Of a DNA stretch of 64,000 nucleotides, positions 16,826 through 25,647 are shown in pieces. Position 1 is the first letter of the stretch; each line of letters opens with the position of its first letter. Made by a program: the position numbers and the translations under genes. A model generated the notes under the pieces. That model ran no database searches and was not told where the DNA came from. It worked only from the letters and a program-made list of their open reading frames with translations. Source of the DNA: Occultella kanbiaonis (GTDB taxonomy: Bacteria > Actinomycetota > Actinomycetes > Actinomycetales > Beutenbergiaceae); NCBI RefSeq assembly GCF_009708215.1, contig NZ_CP046175.1:3472001-3536000 (forward strand), given 5' to 3'.

Positions 16826-19468
16826 ATGGACGACACCACCACCACGACCGGTGCTGGTGCGTCGGGGGCGAGTGTGGCGCTCGCGTCCCGGATGCACCTG
16901 TCTCTGGCGGACCTGATGGCGGGGTCGCTGGAGGATCAGCTGATCGCGATCGAGGCCCTCACCCAGGGCATCGCGACCGCGGATCCGGTCACCGAGTCCG
17001 ACCGGTACGGGTCCCGGTTCCTGGGCCACGCGGCGTTGCGGACGCACCTGATCACGCAGGCGTTGACCGGTGCCCAGCTGGACTGGATGGGCCTGGAGTC
17101 CGAGGCCGGGACCTGGGACACCAGCAAGGGATTCCGCACCTACCCGCACTTCGTGGCCAAGACCTACGGCATCAGCGGTGCCAGCGCCCGCCGGATGTCG
17201 ACCCTGGCCACCGGGCTACGCAACAGTCTGCCCGCGACCCGGACCTGGCTACGGACCGGAAAGATCGGCATCGACCAGGCCCAGATCCTGCACAAGGCCA
17301 CCACCACCCAAGCCGCCGTCGACGGCCTGCAGTACCCCGCCACCCCCAACAGCTCCGAGGGCACCGACCCCACCACGGCCACCGCGGCCACCGCGGCCAC
17401 CGATCCTGACAGCACCGGGGACACCGGCAGCGCCGACACCGGCGCTCCCGAGGGCACCGACCCCACCGCCACCCCCGACACCGACGCCGCCGGGGACAGC
17501 GGCACGTCCGAGGCCGCCGAGGCCACCGACACCGCGGCGGCGCCCACCGGCAGCGCCGACGCCAGCGACGAGGCCGACCCCACTGCGACCCCCGACGCTG
17601 ACGCCACAGGCGCCCCCGACGCCGCGGGCGCTGCCGCCGCTGCTGGTGCTGGTCGGGTGCAGACGGTGGAGGAGTTCCTCCTCGCCAACGCCGCCACCCG
17701 CTCGCCGGAGGACCTGCGCAGGTTGGTCGATCACTTCGTCGCGATCGCTGACCCCGACGCCACCGACAAGGCCCACCACGCCGCCTCCGACCGCGAATAC
17801 CTCAACATCGACCGCACCATGGACGGCTACCACCTCGCCGGGTTCCTCACCCTCGAACACGGCCAATACGTACGCACCGCACTGGAAGCGATCATGGGCA
17901 AGCCCGCCGCCGGAGAGACCCGCACCTCCTCCCAACGCCGCGCCCAAGCCCTCAGCGACCTCGCCCACACCGCCCTGGACCACGGCAAAGTCGGCACCTC
18001 CGGATCCGTCCGACCCCACCTCGGCGTCCTCATCAACTACCCCGAATTCCTCGACATCATCACCACCACCGAAACCACCCAGACCGCCACTGGAGCCGGA
18101 ACCGAGGAAGCCCCCGGGACCGAGGAAGCAGCCGGAGCCGAAGACTCGGCGACCGGCGAGGCGCCCGACGCAGCCGAGGCAGCCAGCCCGACGGCGCCCC
18201 CGCGACCGATCACCGAACCCCTACCCGGCCTAGACACCACCACCGACCCAGCCGATGACCCGGCCGACCACAGCCCGCGCAACAACGCCAACCCGACCGG
18301 CCCGACCGCAACGGACACGGCAGCCACCCCGGCCAACGAGCCCGGCACGCCCGCGCAAGCACCCACCCCGGCGAACCCAGCCACTCCAGCAGGCGAGCCC
18401 GGCGCTCCCGTTGCTCCCGCCGAAGCACCCACCCCGGCGAAGCCGGCCACCCCGGTAGGCGAGCCCGGCGCTTCCGCGGAGGCGCCCACCCCGACGAACC
18501 CGGCCACCCCGGCAGGCGGGCCCGGCGCTTCCGCGCAAGCGCCCACCCCGACGAACCCCGTCACCTCCCAGGACCCGGCGCACGAGCCCGACGCTCCGAC
18601 ACCAACGCCCACACCATCGAGCCCAGCCGCGCCAGGGCCCGGGACCAACGAACCCGTCGCCCCGGCGAAGACGCCCACCCCAGCGGACCCGGCCACCCCG
18701 GCAGGCGAGCCCGGCACTCCCGCGCAAGCACCCGCCCCCTCGCCCACGTCGGAGGCCACCGGTCTGCCCGACTGCCAATCGCGGACCGTCGGAGCACTCG
18801 GCCAACCCACCACCGACCCCAACGGCACCGCTACGCCCAGCACCAACAGCACCGCCCTGCCCGGCACCAACAGCACCGCCGTGCCCGGCGCCAACGGCAC
18901 GGCCCTGCCCAGCATCGCCGTGCCCGGCATCGCCGTGCCCGGCATCGCCGTACCCAGCATCGCCGTGCCCGGCATCGCCGTGCCCGGCATCGCCGTGCCC
19001 AGCATCGCCGTACCCGGTGGCGGGCGGGACTGGGCCGCGTTACTCGCCGCGGGACCTGCCACCTTCACCGACAACACCGGACCCGTCCCCCGCGACCTGC
19101 TCGACCGCATCATCGGCTGCTCCGGCGAGACCTACCGCATCATCTTCGGACCCGACAACGAAATCCTCAACCACGGCCGAGCCCACCGCCTCTACACCGC
19201 CGCCCAACGCCGCGCCCTCATCGCCCGCGACCGCCACTGCGTCTACCACAACTGCACCGCCCCACCCGAACGCTGCGAAACCCACCACGGCACCAAACAC
19301 TGGGCCGACGGCGGCAACACCGACCTCCACGACGCCGGCCTCGCCTGCTACTACCACCACCACTGGATCCACACCCACAACATCACCATGACCCGACACA
19401 ACGGAAAATGGCACTTCTACCGACCCGACGGCACCGAAATCCACCCCACCAACCCGCCCTGGAACTGA
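16826..19468 (+). CDS. DUF222 domain HNH endonuclease (13E12 repeat family), repeat-expanded
   Basis: An 880-aa member of the actinobacterial DUF222/HNH family. DUF222 occupies roughly residues 25-160 and 280-410 (LMAGSLEDQLIAIEALTQ, GFRTYPHFVAKTYGIS, TWLRTGKIGIDQAQIL, then REYLNIDRTMDGYHLAGFL). The C-terminal HNH nuclease domain (about 800-880) shows Cys pairs and RHCVYHNCTAPPERCETHH, WADGGNTDLHDAGLACYYHH and a His-rich end. Two low-complexity insertions are unusual: an Asp/Thr/Ala-rich stretch within DUF222, and a long Pro/Ala/Thr linker (about 430-730) containing VPGIA repeats. GGGAGGTGAG precedes the ATG. The upstream promoter matches the RecA-independent damage regulon, so a role in DNA damage is plausible. 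Biological function of the family is not established. Confidence 0.92.
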   Translation: MDDTTTTTGAGASGASVALASRMHLSLADLMAGSLEDQLIAIEALTQGIATADPVTESDRYGSRFLGHAALRTHLITQALTGAQLDWMGLESEAGTWDTSKGFRTYPHFVAKTYGISGASARRMSTLATGLRNSLPATRTWLRTGKIGIDQAQILHKATTTQAAVDGLQYPATPNSSEGTDPTTATAATAATDPDSTGDTGSADTGAPEGTDPTATPDTDAAGDSGTSEAAEATDTAAAPTGSADASDEADPTATPDADATGAPDAAGAAAAAGAGRVQTVEEFLLANAATRSPEDLRRLVDHFVAIADPDATDKAHHAASDREYLNIDRTMDGYHLAGFLTLEHGQYVRTALEAIMGKPAAGETRTSSQRRAQALSDLAHTALDHGKVGTSGSVRPHLGVLINYPEFLDIITTTETTQTATGAGTEEAPGTEEAAGAEDSATGEAPDAAEAASPTAPPRPITEPLPGLDTTTDPADDPADHSPRNNANPTGPTATDTAATPANEPGTPAQAPTPANPATPAGEPGAPVAPAEAPTPAKPATPVGEPGASAEAPTPTNPATPAGGPGASAQAPTPTNPVTSQDPAHEPDAPTPTPTPSSPAAPGPGTNEPVAPAKTPTPADPATPAGEPGTPAQAPAPSPTSEATGLPDCQSRTVGALGQPTTDPNGTATPSTNSTALPGTNSTAVPGANGTALPSIAVPGIAVPGIAVPSIAVPGIAVPGIAVPSIAVPGGGRDWAALLAAGPATFTDNTGPVPRDLLDRIIGCSGETYRIIFGPDNEILNHGRAHRLYTAAQRRALIARDRHCVYHNCTAPPERCETHHGTKHWADGGNTDLHDAGLACYYHHHWIHTHNITMTRHNGKWHFYRPDGTEIHPTNPPWN
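18911..19015. repeat. seven 15-bp units (IAVPG/S) in the HNH gene linker
   Basis: Units of RGCATCGCCGTRCCC (R = A or G) run in phase from 18911 and encode IAVP(G/S) repeats. Together with nearby NSTA(V/L)PG repeats they form the end of the linker just before the nuclease domain. Confidence 0.9.
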
Positions 19469-19816
19469 CCGGTTCGATGAGTGCCAAGGTCTGACTGCTG
19501 GCTCCACGACCGCAGCGGGCAAAGAAAGGCGCCGACGGCATGACCAAACAGTTCAGCCGCCGAGGTGGGCCTGGAACCCATCGAAGAGATCTCGTCTGGC
19601 ATCTGCACGCCGATCACACCGGCGGCCTCCTCGCAGCGAAACGCGTGCGCACCGTACCTGCTGCAGCTGTCGGGATAGACGAGGTCGTGAGTGCTGTTGG
19701 CAGCGACGGTGCTCGCACGCAGATGATGACCGGTCGACCAGGCGCGATTCGGCGGCGAGCGACAGGCCCGGCCGACGAGCGAGCTCCAGGCTGGTCATTC
19801 CGAACGACCTGGTCCG
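19469..19816. other. non-coding, possibly decayed segment (348 bp)
   Basis: Short overlapping frames on both strands lack ribosome sites and coding-like composition; codon-position GC bias of the neighbours is lost. It may be a remnant of a gene, but no family was recognised. It lies between the converging HNH gene and a Tat-exported protein gene. Confidence 0.5.
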
Positions 19817-20764
19817 TCAGCACCGCTCCAAGTAGTAGATGTTCGAGCGCCGATCGCCGACGACACCGGAGGCGAAGCCGAGGTAGAGCCGGGGCCGTCC
19901 TTGACGGTAATCGATCGCGAGGCCTTCGGGTTCGCGGAAGTCCAGGTCGGCCCCGGTGACGTTGTGAAGCCGCTCCACCAGCTCGCCGGTGCGCCAGTCA
20001 ATACGTCCCAAGTGGGTGTTCCCGGGCACAGGGTTGGTGTCGCTGTAGCTGTTCCCGTCGATTGTGTACATGGAGTCGCCGTCGAGCGCGTAGCCCTGGA
20101 ACGTGCCCAGGCCCTCCGGCCGGGCAAAGTCGGCGACCGGGTCCGGCACCCGACCGCGCAATACTTCGCGTAGCGGCAGGATCGCCACCCGCTTGTCGAC
20201 CCCGCTCCAATAGCAGATCGCCATCCGGCCCGCGCGGTGGTCGATTGCACAGGTGTACTCCTGCGCGTCCGGCACCGGCTGATGATCAATCGTGCGTGGA
20301 TCGTCCTGCTCCATGGTTGCGCCGTGCTGCCAGGGCACCTGTTTGAGCACGGTGCCGTACCCGTTGTCGTTCACGCGGCCTTCGATCCACAGGTCGAGCC
20401 CGCGGCGGCCTCGGTGCACCCCGAAGGAGACCGCATGCCCGTACCCGAGGAGGGTCATCCAACCGCGGATCCGCCCGCGCCGATCCATCTCGGTGATCCG
20501 TAGGTCGCCGGCCTTCCCGGCGGAGCCCGCAAGCAGCTGGGCGACGAATAGCCTGCCATGGTCGGGCTCGAAGGCGAACGACTGCTGGATGGTCTCTGAC
20601 GACAGGGATGCGCCGGTGAAGAGCGGCACGGCCTCAGCGCCGAGGTCGAAGGACGGCGATGCCGCCGACGCCGGCCATGCGCCCGCGCCAAGAAGTCCCG
20701 TTGCTAGGCCGCTCACTGCTCCTAGGCGAAGAACGCTCCGACGATCCCACTGTTTCGTGTCCAT
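19817..20764 (-). CDS. Tat-exported beta-propeller-like protein (TagC/phage P68 receptor-binding-like)
   Basis: A 315-aa secreted protein. The N-terminus MDTKQWDRRSVLRLGAVSG followed by a hydrophobic stretch and PASAAS is a twin-arginine signal with an AxA cleavage site. The mature part has repeated beta-rich blocks (SSETIQQSFAFEPDHG, LRITEMDRRGRIRGWMTL, YGHAVSFGVHRGRRGLDLW) and ends LGFASGVVGDRRSNIYYL. This resembles actinobacterial proteins labelled 'teichoic acid biosynthesis protein C', related to phage P68-type receptor-binding beta-propellers, by memory only. That suggests cell-wall glycan binding. GGGGAGAAGCAG precedes the ATG. It seems monocistronic. Confidence 0.6.
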   Translation of the reverse strand: MDTKQWDRRSVLRLGAVSGLATGLLGAGAWPASAASPSFDLGAEAVPLFTGASLSSETIQQSFAFEPDHGRLFVAQLLAGSAGKAGDLRITEMDRRGRIRGWMTLLGYGHAVSFGVHRGRRGLDLWIEGRVNDNGYGTVLKQVPWQHGATMEQDDPRTIDHQPVPDAQEYTCAIDHRAGRMAICYWSGVDKRVAILPLREVLRGRVPDPVADFARPEGLGTFQGYALDGDSMYTIDGNSYSDTNPVPGNTHLGRIDWRTGELVERLHNVTGADLDFREPEGLAIDYRQGRPRLYLGFASGVVGDRRSNIYYLERC

Positions 20765-20990
20765 CTGCTTCTCCCCATCGAGGCCGCCGTCCGGCGGCTG
20801 GAAGTCACCGAGGCTACCGATGGCGGGAGGCGCCTTCGGCCCGCGCTCCGATGAGCGGGCGTGCGCGCGGTTCCGGATCGATCGTGGCGCGGGGTCCCAG
20901 GCTCCGCGCCCGCTGGGGCTGAGACCTGCGACTCGACGCGTGGTGCTGGGCAGGTTCCCCGCCGAGGCGCCGCCGACCCCGCAGGTCCCC

Positions 20991-21007
20991 GCACCTGCCG
21001 CAGGTGC
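20991..21007 (-). terminator. hairpin directly after the lipoprotein gene stop
   Basis: GCACCTG (20991-20997), a 3-nt loop, and CAGGTGC (21001-21007) form a perfect 7-bp stem immediately downstream of the minus-strand stop codon. No T-run follows. A second partly overlapping stem with GCAGGT at 20981 could form instead. Confidence 0.45.
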
Positions 21008-22882
21008 CTACTGGTAGCTCACGAAGTCCGGCACCGGTGCCACGGCGTAGGTCTCGGCCGGGGTCAGCATCGGGAGATCCTCGTCGATGAAGTTCTTCCA
21101 GCCCCAGTAGACCCCGGCCGGGGCGTTCACGTGGAGGGTGGCCCAGGTTCCGGCCTTCGCTGCCTGGGTTCCCTGTCCGTCGGCGTGGATGAGCAGGGCC
21201 ACCTCGGCACGGGCCGTGTCGAGGTTCTCGCGGCCCTCGATCATCGAGAGGCTGAACTGGTGCAGCACGATCAGCTTCTGCGGCAACCGGTTCGTCTGGA
21301 CGAAGTCGGCCAGATAGTTCACCACCGAGTTGACCTCGTCGATCCCGACATGCCCGATCTGACGCAGGTGCACCTGATCCGGCTCGAGCCGCCACTCCGG
21401 GTCGAGCGCGATGCCCACGTTCGGGTACCGCAGCAGCGACTCGTACTGCTGGACCTGGTCGAGGAAGCTCGTCCGGCCGGGCTGGAAGTCCAGCACCACG
21501 TACTGACCGGCGGCCTGGGCGGCCTCGATCAACGGCACGAATCCCTCGGCGGCCCACTCGTTGGAGTAGTTCCCGTCATCGCCGGCGCTGCCGGACGCGA
21601 CCGTCACGATGATCTCGAGCGCCGGCACCACGGTGTCCGTGGTGAGCGGCTGGTACGTGGCCGCAGTATCGGCGGCCCGCTGCACGGTCGCGGGCGTGTC
21701 CTGCTCGCCGAGCAGGCCGAGCGACGGCGTGTGCGGGCTTCCGTACAGGGCGACATACCGCTTCCCGGAGAACACGAGTTGTCCACCGCCGGGCAACTGA
21801 GTCCCGGTCGCCGCTGTCTCGCTCTGCCAGGTGAACTGGGTCAGGTCACCGTAGGTGGTTCCGATGCCGACCACCGATGTCGCAGTGGCGAGCGCGGCCA
21901 TCGCCTCCGCCGAGGCACGCGGGTCGCCCGGGATGGCCAGCACGGTCCCGCCGACGGCGCGCACGATGCCCACCGCGGCCACCTGGACCGGGTCACCGTC
22001 GGCGAGCGCGACGACCCCCTCCAGCCGTTCCGTGGGTTCGAACTCCGGCATCTCACCGACCGCATCCGGTGTCTGATCCGGGTCGACGGCGTCGCTCGGG
22101 TCGGGCTCCGCGGGGTCGCCGGAGCCGGTCGGTTCCGCGGGCTCGGTCGCGTCGGCGTCGCCCGCGTCGGCCGCCGAGGTGGCGTCGGTCGGGGCAGCCT
22201 CGCCCGTGTCGGAGGCGCTGGGCTCCGCCGCACCGTCGGCCGAATCCGTGGCGGCCGGGTCCGTGGTCGCCGGATCCGTGGCGGAGGGTGTCTCGGCCGG
22301 ATCGTCCGCAGCGACCTCCGGCAACACCTGATCGGTCGCCAGCGCGGCAAGTGCGGCGACCTCGCCGCCCGCAGCCGGGACCTCCGCCTCGGTGAGATCG
22401 AGACCGAGCAGCTCCCCGAGGTCGCCCACGTCCCCGGGTGCCGGCTGGATGTTCAGCCCGGTGATGTCGATCGACTCGAGGACGACCCCGCCGACCGTGA
22501 CCACGGTGCCGACGCCCAGGCGGATCCACTCCTGCTCCACGCCCAGGTCATCCACGCCGGTCAGCAGCACGGGCGCGCCGAGCGCCGCACCGATGGAGGC
22601 CGCCCGGGCGCTGGCGTGCACGTCTGCCGCCGGCGCGACCACGGCGACCTGCGCGGACTCGAAGAATGTCTGGCTGGCCATCATGGCCAGTTCACTCGCG
22701 TCACCGGACGCGAACAGCGTCGTCGGTTCGGCCGGAGCCTGTGTGACGGCGGCCGGCCGCGGTCCCTCGGACGTCGTCGGATCCGACGGGTCGGGATCGA
22801 GGTTCACGTTCCCGTCGCAGCCGGCCAGGACCAGGAGCGCAGCCGCCAGAACGGCGAACAACGCGCGCGAACGATGACGCAA
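21008..22882 (-). CDS. secreted lipoprotein of unknown function with cell-wall-binding-like region
   Basis: A 624-aa lipoprotein. The signal peptide ends in the lipobox LAGC (Cys22), followed by an acidic linker. Residues ~50-180 (ASGDASELAMMASQTFFESAQVAVVAP, then ARAASIGAALGAPVLLTG, VGTVVTVGGVV) resemble the cell-wall-binding repeat 2 fold. A long Asp/Ala/Pro/Thr low-complexity linker (about 200-290) follows. A conserved C-terminal domain starts near VPALEIIVTVASGSAGDDGNYSNEW and includes YVVLDFQPGR, GIALDPEWRL and YWGWKNFIDEDLP, whose pattern suggests a TIM-barrel hydrolase-like domain of unassigned activity. It is likely anchored to the outer leaflet. A hairpin follows its stop; the arabinan-type locus lies upstream, in the same direction. 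Confidence 0.75.
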   Translation of the reverse strand: MRHRSRALFAVLAAALLVLAGCDGNVNLDPDPSDPTTSEGPRPAAVTQAPAEPTTLFASGDASELAMMASQTFFESAQVAVVAPAADVHASARAASIGAALGAPVLLTGVDDLGVEQEWIRLGVGTVVTVGGVVLESIDITGLNIQPAPGDVGDLGELLGLDLTEAEVPAAGGEVAALAALATDQVLPEVAADDPAETPSATDPATTDPAATDSADGAAEPSASDTGEAAPTDATSAADAGDADATEPAEPTGSGDPAEPDPSDAVDPDQTPDAVGEMPEFEPTERLEGVVALADGDPVQVAAVGIVRAVGGTVLAIPGDPRASAEAMAALATATSVVGIGTTYGDLTQFTWQSETAATGTQLPGGGQLVFSGKRYVALYGSPHTPSLGLLGEQDTPATVQRAADTAATYQPLTTDTVVPALEIIVTVASGSAGDDGNYSNEWAAEGFVPLIEAAQAAGQYVVLDFQPGRTSFLDQVQQYESLLRYPNVGIALDPEWRLEPDQVHLRQIGHVGIDEVNSVVNYLADFVQTNRLPQKLIVLHQFSLSMIEGRENLDTARAEVALLIHADGQGTQAAKAGTWATLHVNAPAGVYWGWKNFIDEDLPMLTPAETYAVAPVPDFVSYQ

Positions 22883-23025
22883 GGGATCTCCCGCCCAGAT
22901 CTCGACTCACTGACAACCCCGGTAGCCGGGGCAGCACCACTGTACGCAATGGATCTGAGCGTCCGGCGGGACCTCCTGCCAGGGTGCCCGCCTGACCGGG
23001 CTACCCGCCGGGCCGCCGGACCGGG

Positions 23026-25626
23026 CTACCCGCCGGATCCACCGACCCGCCGGGCCTGCCCTGCCCCCAGTCGCAGCCCCGCGTCCATCCGCTCGCCGCC
23101 GAGCACCAACGTGGCCACAACGAGCTCCCCACCCAGGCAACGCAACTCGAAGCCGCCGTCGCACTCACGCAGGTCGCCCCAACCCTCGTCGGTCAGTACC
23201 GGCCAGCTCCCACCGACCGGCGGCGCGTCCAGCGCGAGCGTGCCGGTGGTCGCGTCCCAGCGGTGCCCGGTGACGGCGTCCAGCACGCTCCACCCGGAGA
23301 GCGCACGCACGTAGTGGTCACCGCACTCCACCTGGTTGTACGGGTTCCGGCGACGTCCGTCGTACCGGCCGTGCAGCCCGCGCAGCACGGCGTCCGCCTC
23401 AGCGGTCAGGCCCTCCATGATCAGGTGCGCCGCGAGCTGCCCCTCGGAGCCCGTCCACACCTCGTCGCAGTACCTGGTGGGCACCTCGGGTCGCCCACCG
23501 CTGGGCCAGGTGCACATCAGGAGTCCGGTCTCGTCGCCGTCGGCGAACACGCGGTACCCGTTGACGAAGTCGGTGAAGCCGGTGCGCAGGTTGTGGCGCA
23601 CCACCGACCGCAGCGCCGTGCGCACGTGCTCGGCCGGCAGGATGTGCCCGAGGCCGAGCAGGTGCGCCCACCACTGCCCGATCAACTGGTCGCTCAGGCA
23701 CCCGGACTCCCACTGGAACACCCGCGGGTCGCCGACCTCGAGCACCTGCACGTAGTACTCACCGGTGAACAGCGCCTCGTCGTAGGCGGCGCTGCCCTTC
23801 TCGAACCACCCGCGCCACCGCCGCGCCACGTCCTCGCGGCCGACGAGCCGGGCCAGTTCCTCCCCCGCCCGCAACGCCGCGAGCCACAGGGTCCCCATGA
23901 ACGGGTTGAGCCCGGCGAGGTCGATGTCGTGGGTGGACGGCTGGATCCCGTGCAGCATCCCGGTCCCGCCGGTGTCCCACCTCGCCGCCACGTACTCGAC
24001 CAGCCGCTCCACGTTCGGCCAGTACCGGTCCAGCCACTCCTGCCCCGCGCCGCCGCGCACCTCCCGGTACGTCTTCAGAACGGTGCCGAGCATCCCGTCC
24101 AGCGCGGGCTCCTCCGGCCCTCCGATCAGCCGGTCCCACAGCTGTGGCAGGTACGTCGGCGAGATCACCCGGTGCGGGATGAAACCCTCCGGCGCCTGCA
24201 TCACGTCGAACTCGCACTCGCGCATGTCCCGTTCGATCTGCGGGAACAGCCGGGCGATCCCCTGGGCGTAGTTGTACACGTGGGTGCAATTCAGCGGGCA
24301 GGAGCCGCCGACCGACCCACCCCACATCGTGGTCGAGGCGCCCTGCACCCCCTCGAACCCGAAGAAGTGCCCGTCGGCCGTCCGGAAGAACGTCGGGCTG
24401 CGCACGATCGCGGCCTGCGCCGCGAGATGTTCGACGGCGTCGCTCGCCAGTGCGGTCCCGCGCAGCATCGTGGTCCACGCCCGGGAGTCGGCCTCCAGCT
24501 CCGCCCAGTCGCTGCGGACCCGGGCGGCGACCGCCTCGGCGTCGGGGTACACGGTCGTGTAGTGGTTGCCCAGCCAGAACCGGGTCGGCCCCCACTCGGG
24601 TCGGATCCCGCCGAACTGGATGAAGTTCATGTACCGGTTCGGGAAGTGCCAGGTCAGCGCGAACCGCACGGTGACGCTCTCACCCGGATCGACGGAGAAC
24701 TGGGCGGCCAGGCCACCGTTCCAGGTGCTGCCCTCGGGGCTCGCACCGGAGGCGGCCCAGGTCCCGCTCGGCTGCGGGTCGGCCATCGTCGTCGGCAGGT
24801 GCGCCCAGTCCTGCGCCCCGAACGGGTGCCGTGCGCGCAGGAAGTCCAGGAACTGCCGCGGGTGGGTCCACTGGGGCAGGGCCGAGGTGTACGGGGCGTC
24901 CGCGGTGAGCACCATCTGCCCGGCGCCGGGGTCCTCGGGAGCACGCGTGTGGTTCTCCAGGATCAGGTCGGTCCACCCGTCCCGGCGCCGGATCCGGTTG
25001 GTGTTGCCCCCGTACCCGGGCGCCCGGACGCCGTCCGGCGCCAGCGTCCCGTCGGAGCCGACGGCGTTCTGCACCGCCCCGCCCAGCCACCCGTGCACCG
25101 GCGTGACGTCGGTGTTCGTGATCGTGAAGGTGAACATCGCCGTCGGCAGGCTGCTGCGCTCGAGGTCCAGCGGCACCATCGGGGTGAACGCCTCGAGGCT
25201 GATCCGGACCGGCAGTTCCTCGTCGTGATAGTCGACCCGACCGAACGGGTAGGTGCCCGTGAAGGTCGTGCCGTGGACGCCGTCGGCGTCGGCGAGCAGG
25301 TCCCGCTGCCACTGCGGCACCTCGTCGTCGCTGACCATCGGGGTCCGCGTGGCGGCCGGGTCCGCCGGCGGCGCCTGGAGCACGCGAACCGCGTCGAACG
25401 GCGGCTCCCACTGCGCGATCCGGACGGCGAAGAAGGAGTACGGCAGGTCGCCGCGGTGGTTGCCGATGTTGTGCAGTTGCCACTGCCGCAGGCCACCGTC
25501 GGCGCCGATCGCGAGGTTCCCGGTGCCGATGCCGCCGAGCGGCATCGCCACGTGCCGGCCCTGCGTGTGCTCGATGGATCGGGCGACGGCGGAGGTCGCC
25601 TCCGTGGTCGGGCGGGTGTCAGTCAT
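23026..25626 (-). CDS. GH116 family glycoside hydrolase (candidate exo-beta-D-arabinofuranosidase)
   Basis: An 866-aa cytoplasmic (no signal peptide) GH116/DUF608 enzyme. It has an N-terminal beta-sandwich opening MPLGGIGTGNLAIGADG and an alpha/alpha barrel from about residue 380. Conserved blocks are GGSCPLNCTHVYNYAQG (440-456), DGMLGTVLKTYREV (510-523), GCLSDQLIGQWW (642-653, Asp646 the expected acid/base) and EVWTGSEGQLAAHLI (722-736). The nucleophile segment reads MLHGIQPSTHDID, without the Glu usual for beta-glucosidases. GH116 includes beta-glucosidases, glucosylceramidases and, as I recall, an exo-beta-D-arabinofuranosidase acting on mycobacterial arabinan. Context (importer, GH172, DUF4185) favours the last. 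It is the end gene of the operon, 21 bp after the MalG-type permease. Confidence 0.85.
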   Translation of the reverse strand: MTDTRPTTEATSAVARSIEHTQGRHVAMPLGGIGTGNLAIGADGGLRQWQLHNIGNHRGDLPYSFFAVRIAQWEPPFDAVRVLQAPPADPAATRTPMVSDDEVPQWQRDLLADADGVHGTTFTGTYPFGRVDYHDEELPVRISLEAFTPMVPLDLERSSLPTAMFTFTITNTDVTPVHGWLGGAVQNAVGSDGTLAPDGVRAPGYGGNTNRIRRRDGWTDLILENHTRAPEDPGAGQMVLTADAPYTSALPQWTHPRQFLDFLRARHPFGAQDWAHLPTTMADPQPSGTWAASGASPEGSTWNGGLAAQFSVDPGESVTVRFALTWHFPNRYMNFIQFGGIRPEWGPTRFWLGNHYTTVYPDAEAVAARVRSDWAELEADSRAWTTMLRGTALASDAVEHLAAQAAIVRSPTFFRTADGHFFGFEGVQGASTTMWGGSVGGSCPLNCTHVYNYAQGIARLFPQIERDMRECEFDVMQAPEGFIPHRVISPTYLPQLWDRLIGGPEEPALDGMLGTVLKTYREVRGGAGQEWLDRYWPNVERLVEYVAARWDTGGTGMLHGIQPSTHDIDLAGLNPFMGTLWLAALRAGEELARLVGREDVARRWRGWFEKGSAAYDEALFTGEYYVQVLEVGDPRVFQWESGCLSDQLIGQWWAHLLGLGHILPAEHVRTALRSVVRHNLRTGFTDFVNGYRVFADGDETGLLMCTWPSGGRPEVPTRYCDEVWTGSEGQLAAHLIMEGLTAEADAVLRGLHGRYDGRRRNPYNQVECGDHYVRALSGWSVLDAVTGHRWDATTGTLALDAPPVGGSWPVLTDEGWGDLRECDGGFELRCLGGELVVATLVLGGERMDAGLRLGAGQARRVGGSGG

Positions 25627-25647
25627 CGGTGCCGTTCGTCGTGGGGG

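Noticed and set aside
19540-19959. 139-codon plus-strand frame after the HNH gene
   Set aside because: It overlaps the 3' end of the Tat-exported protein gene on the other strand, its composition is Arg-rich shadow-like, and it has no recognisable domain.
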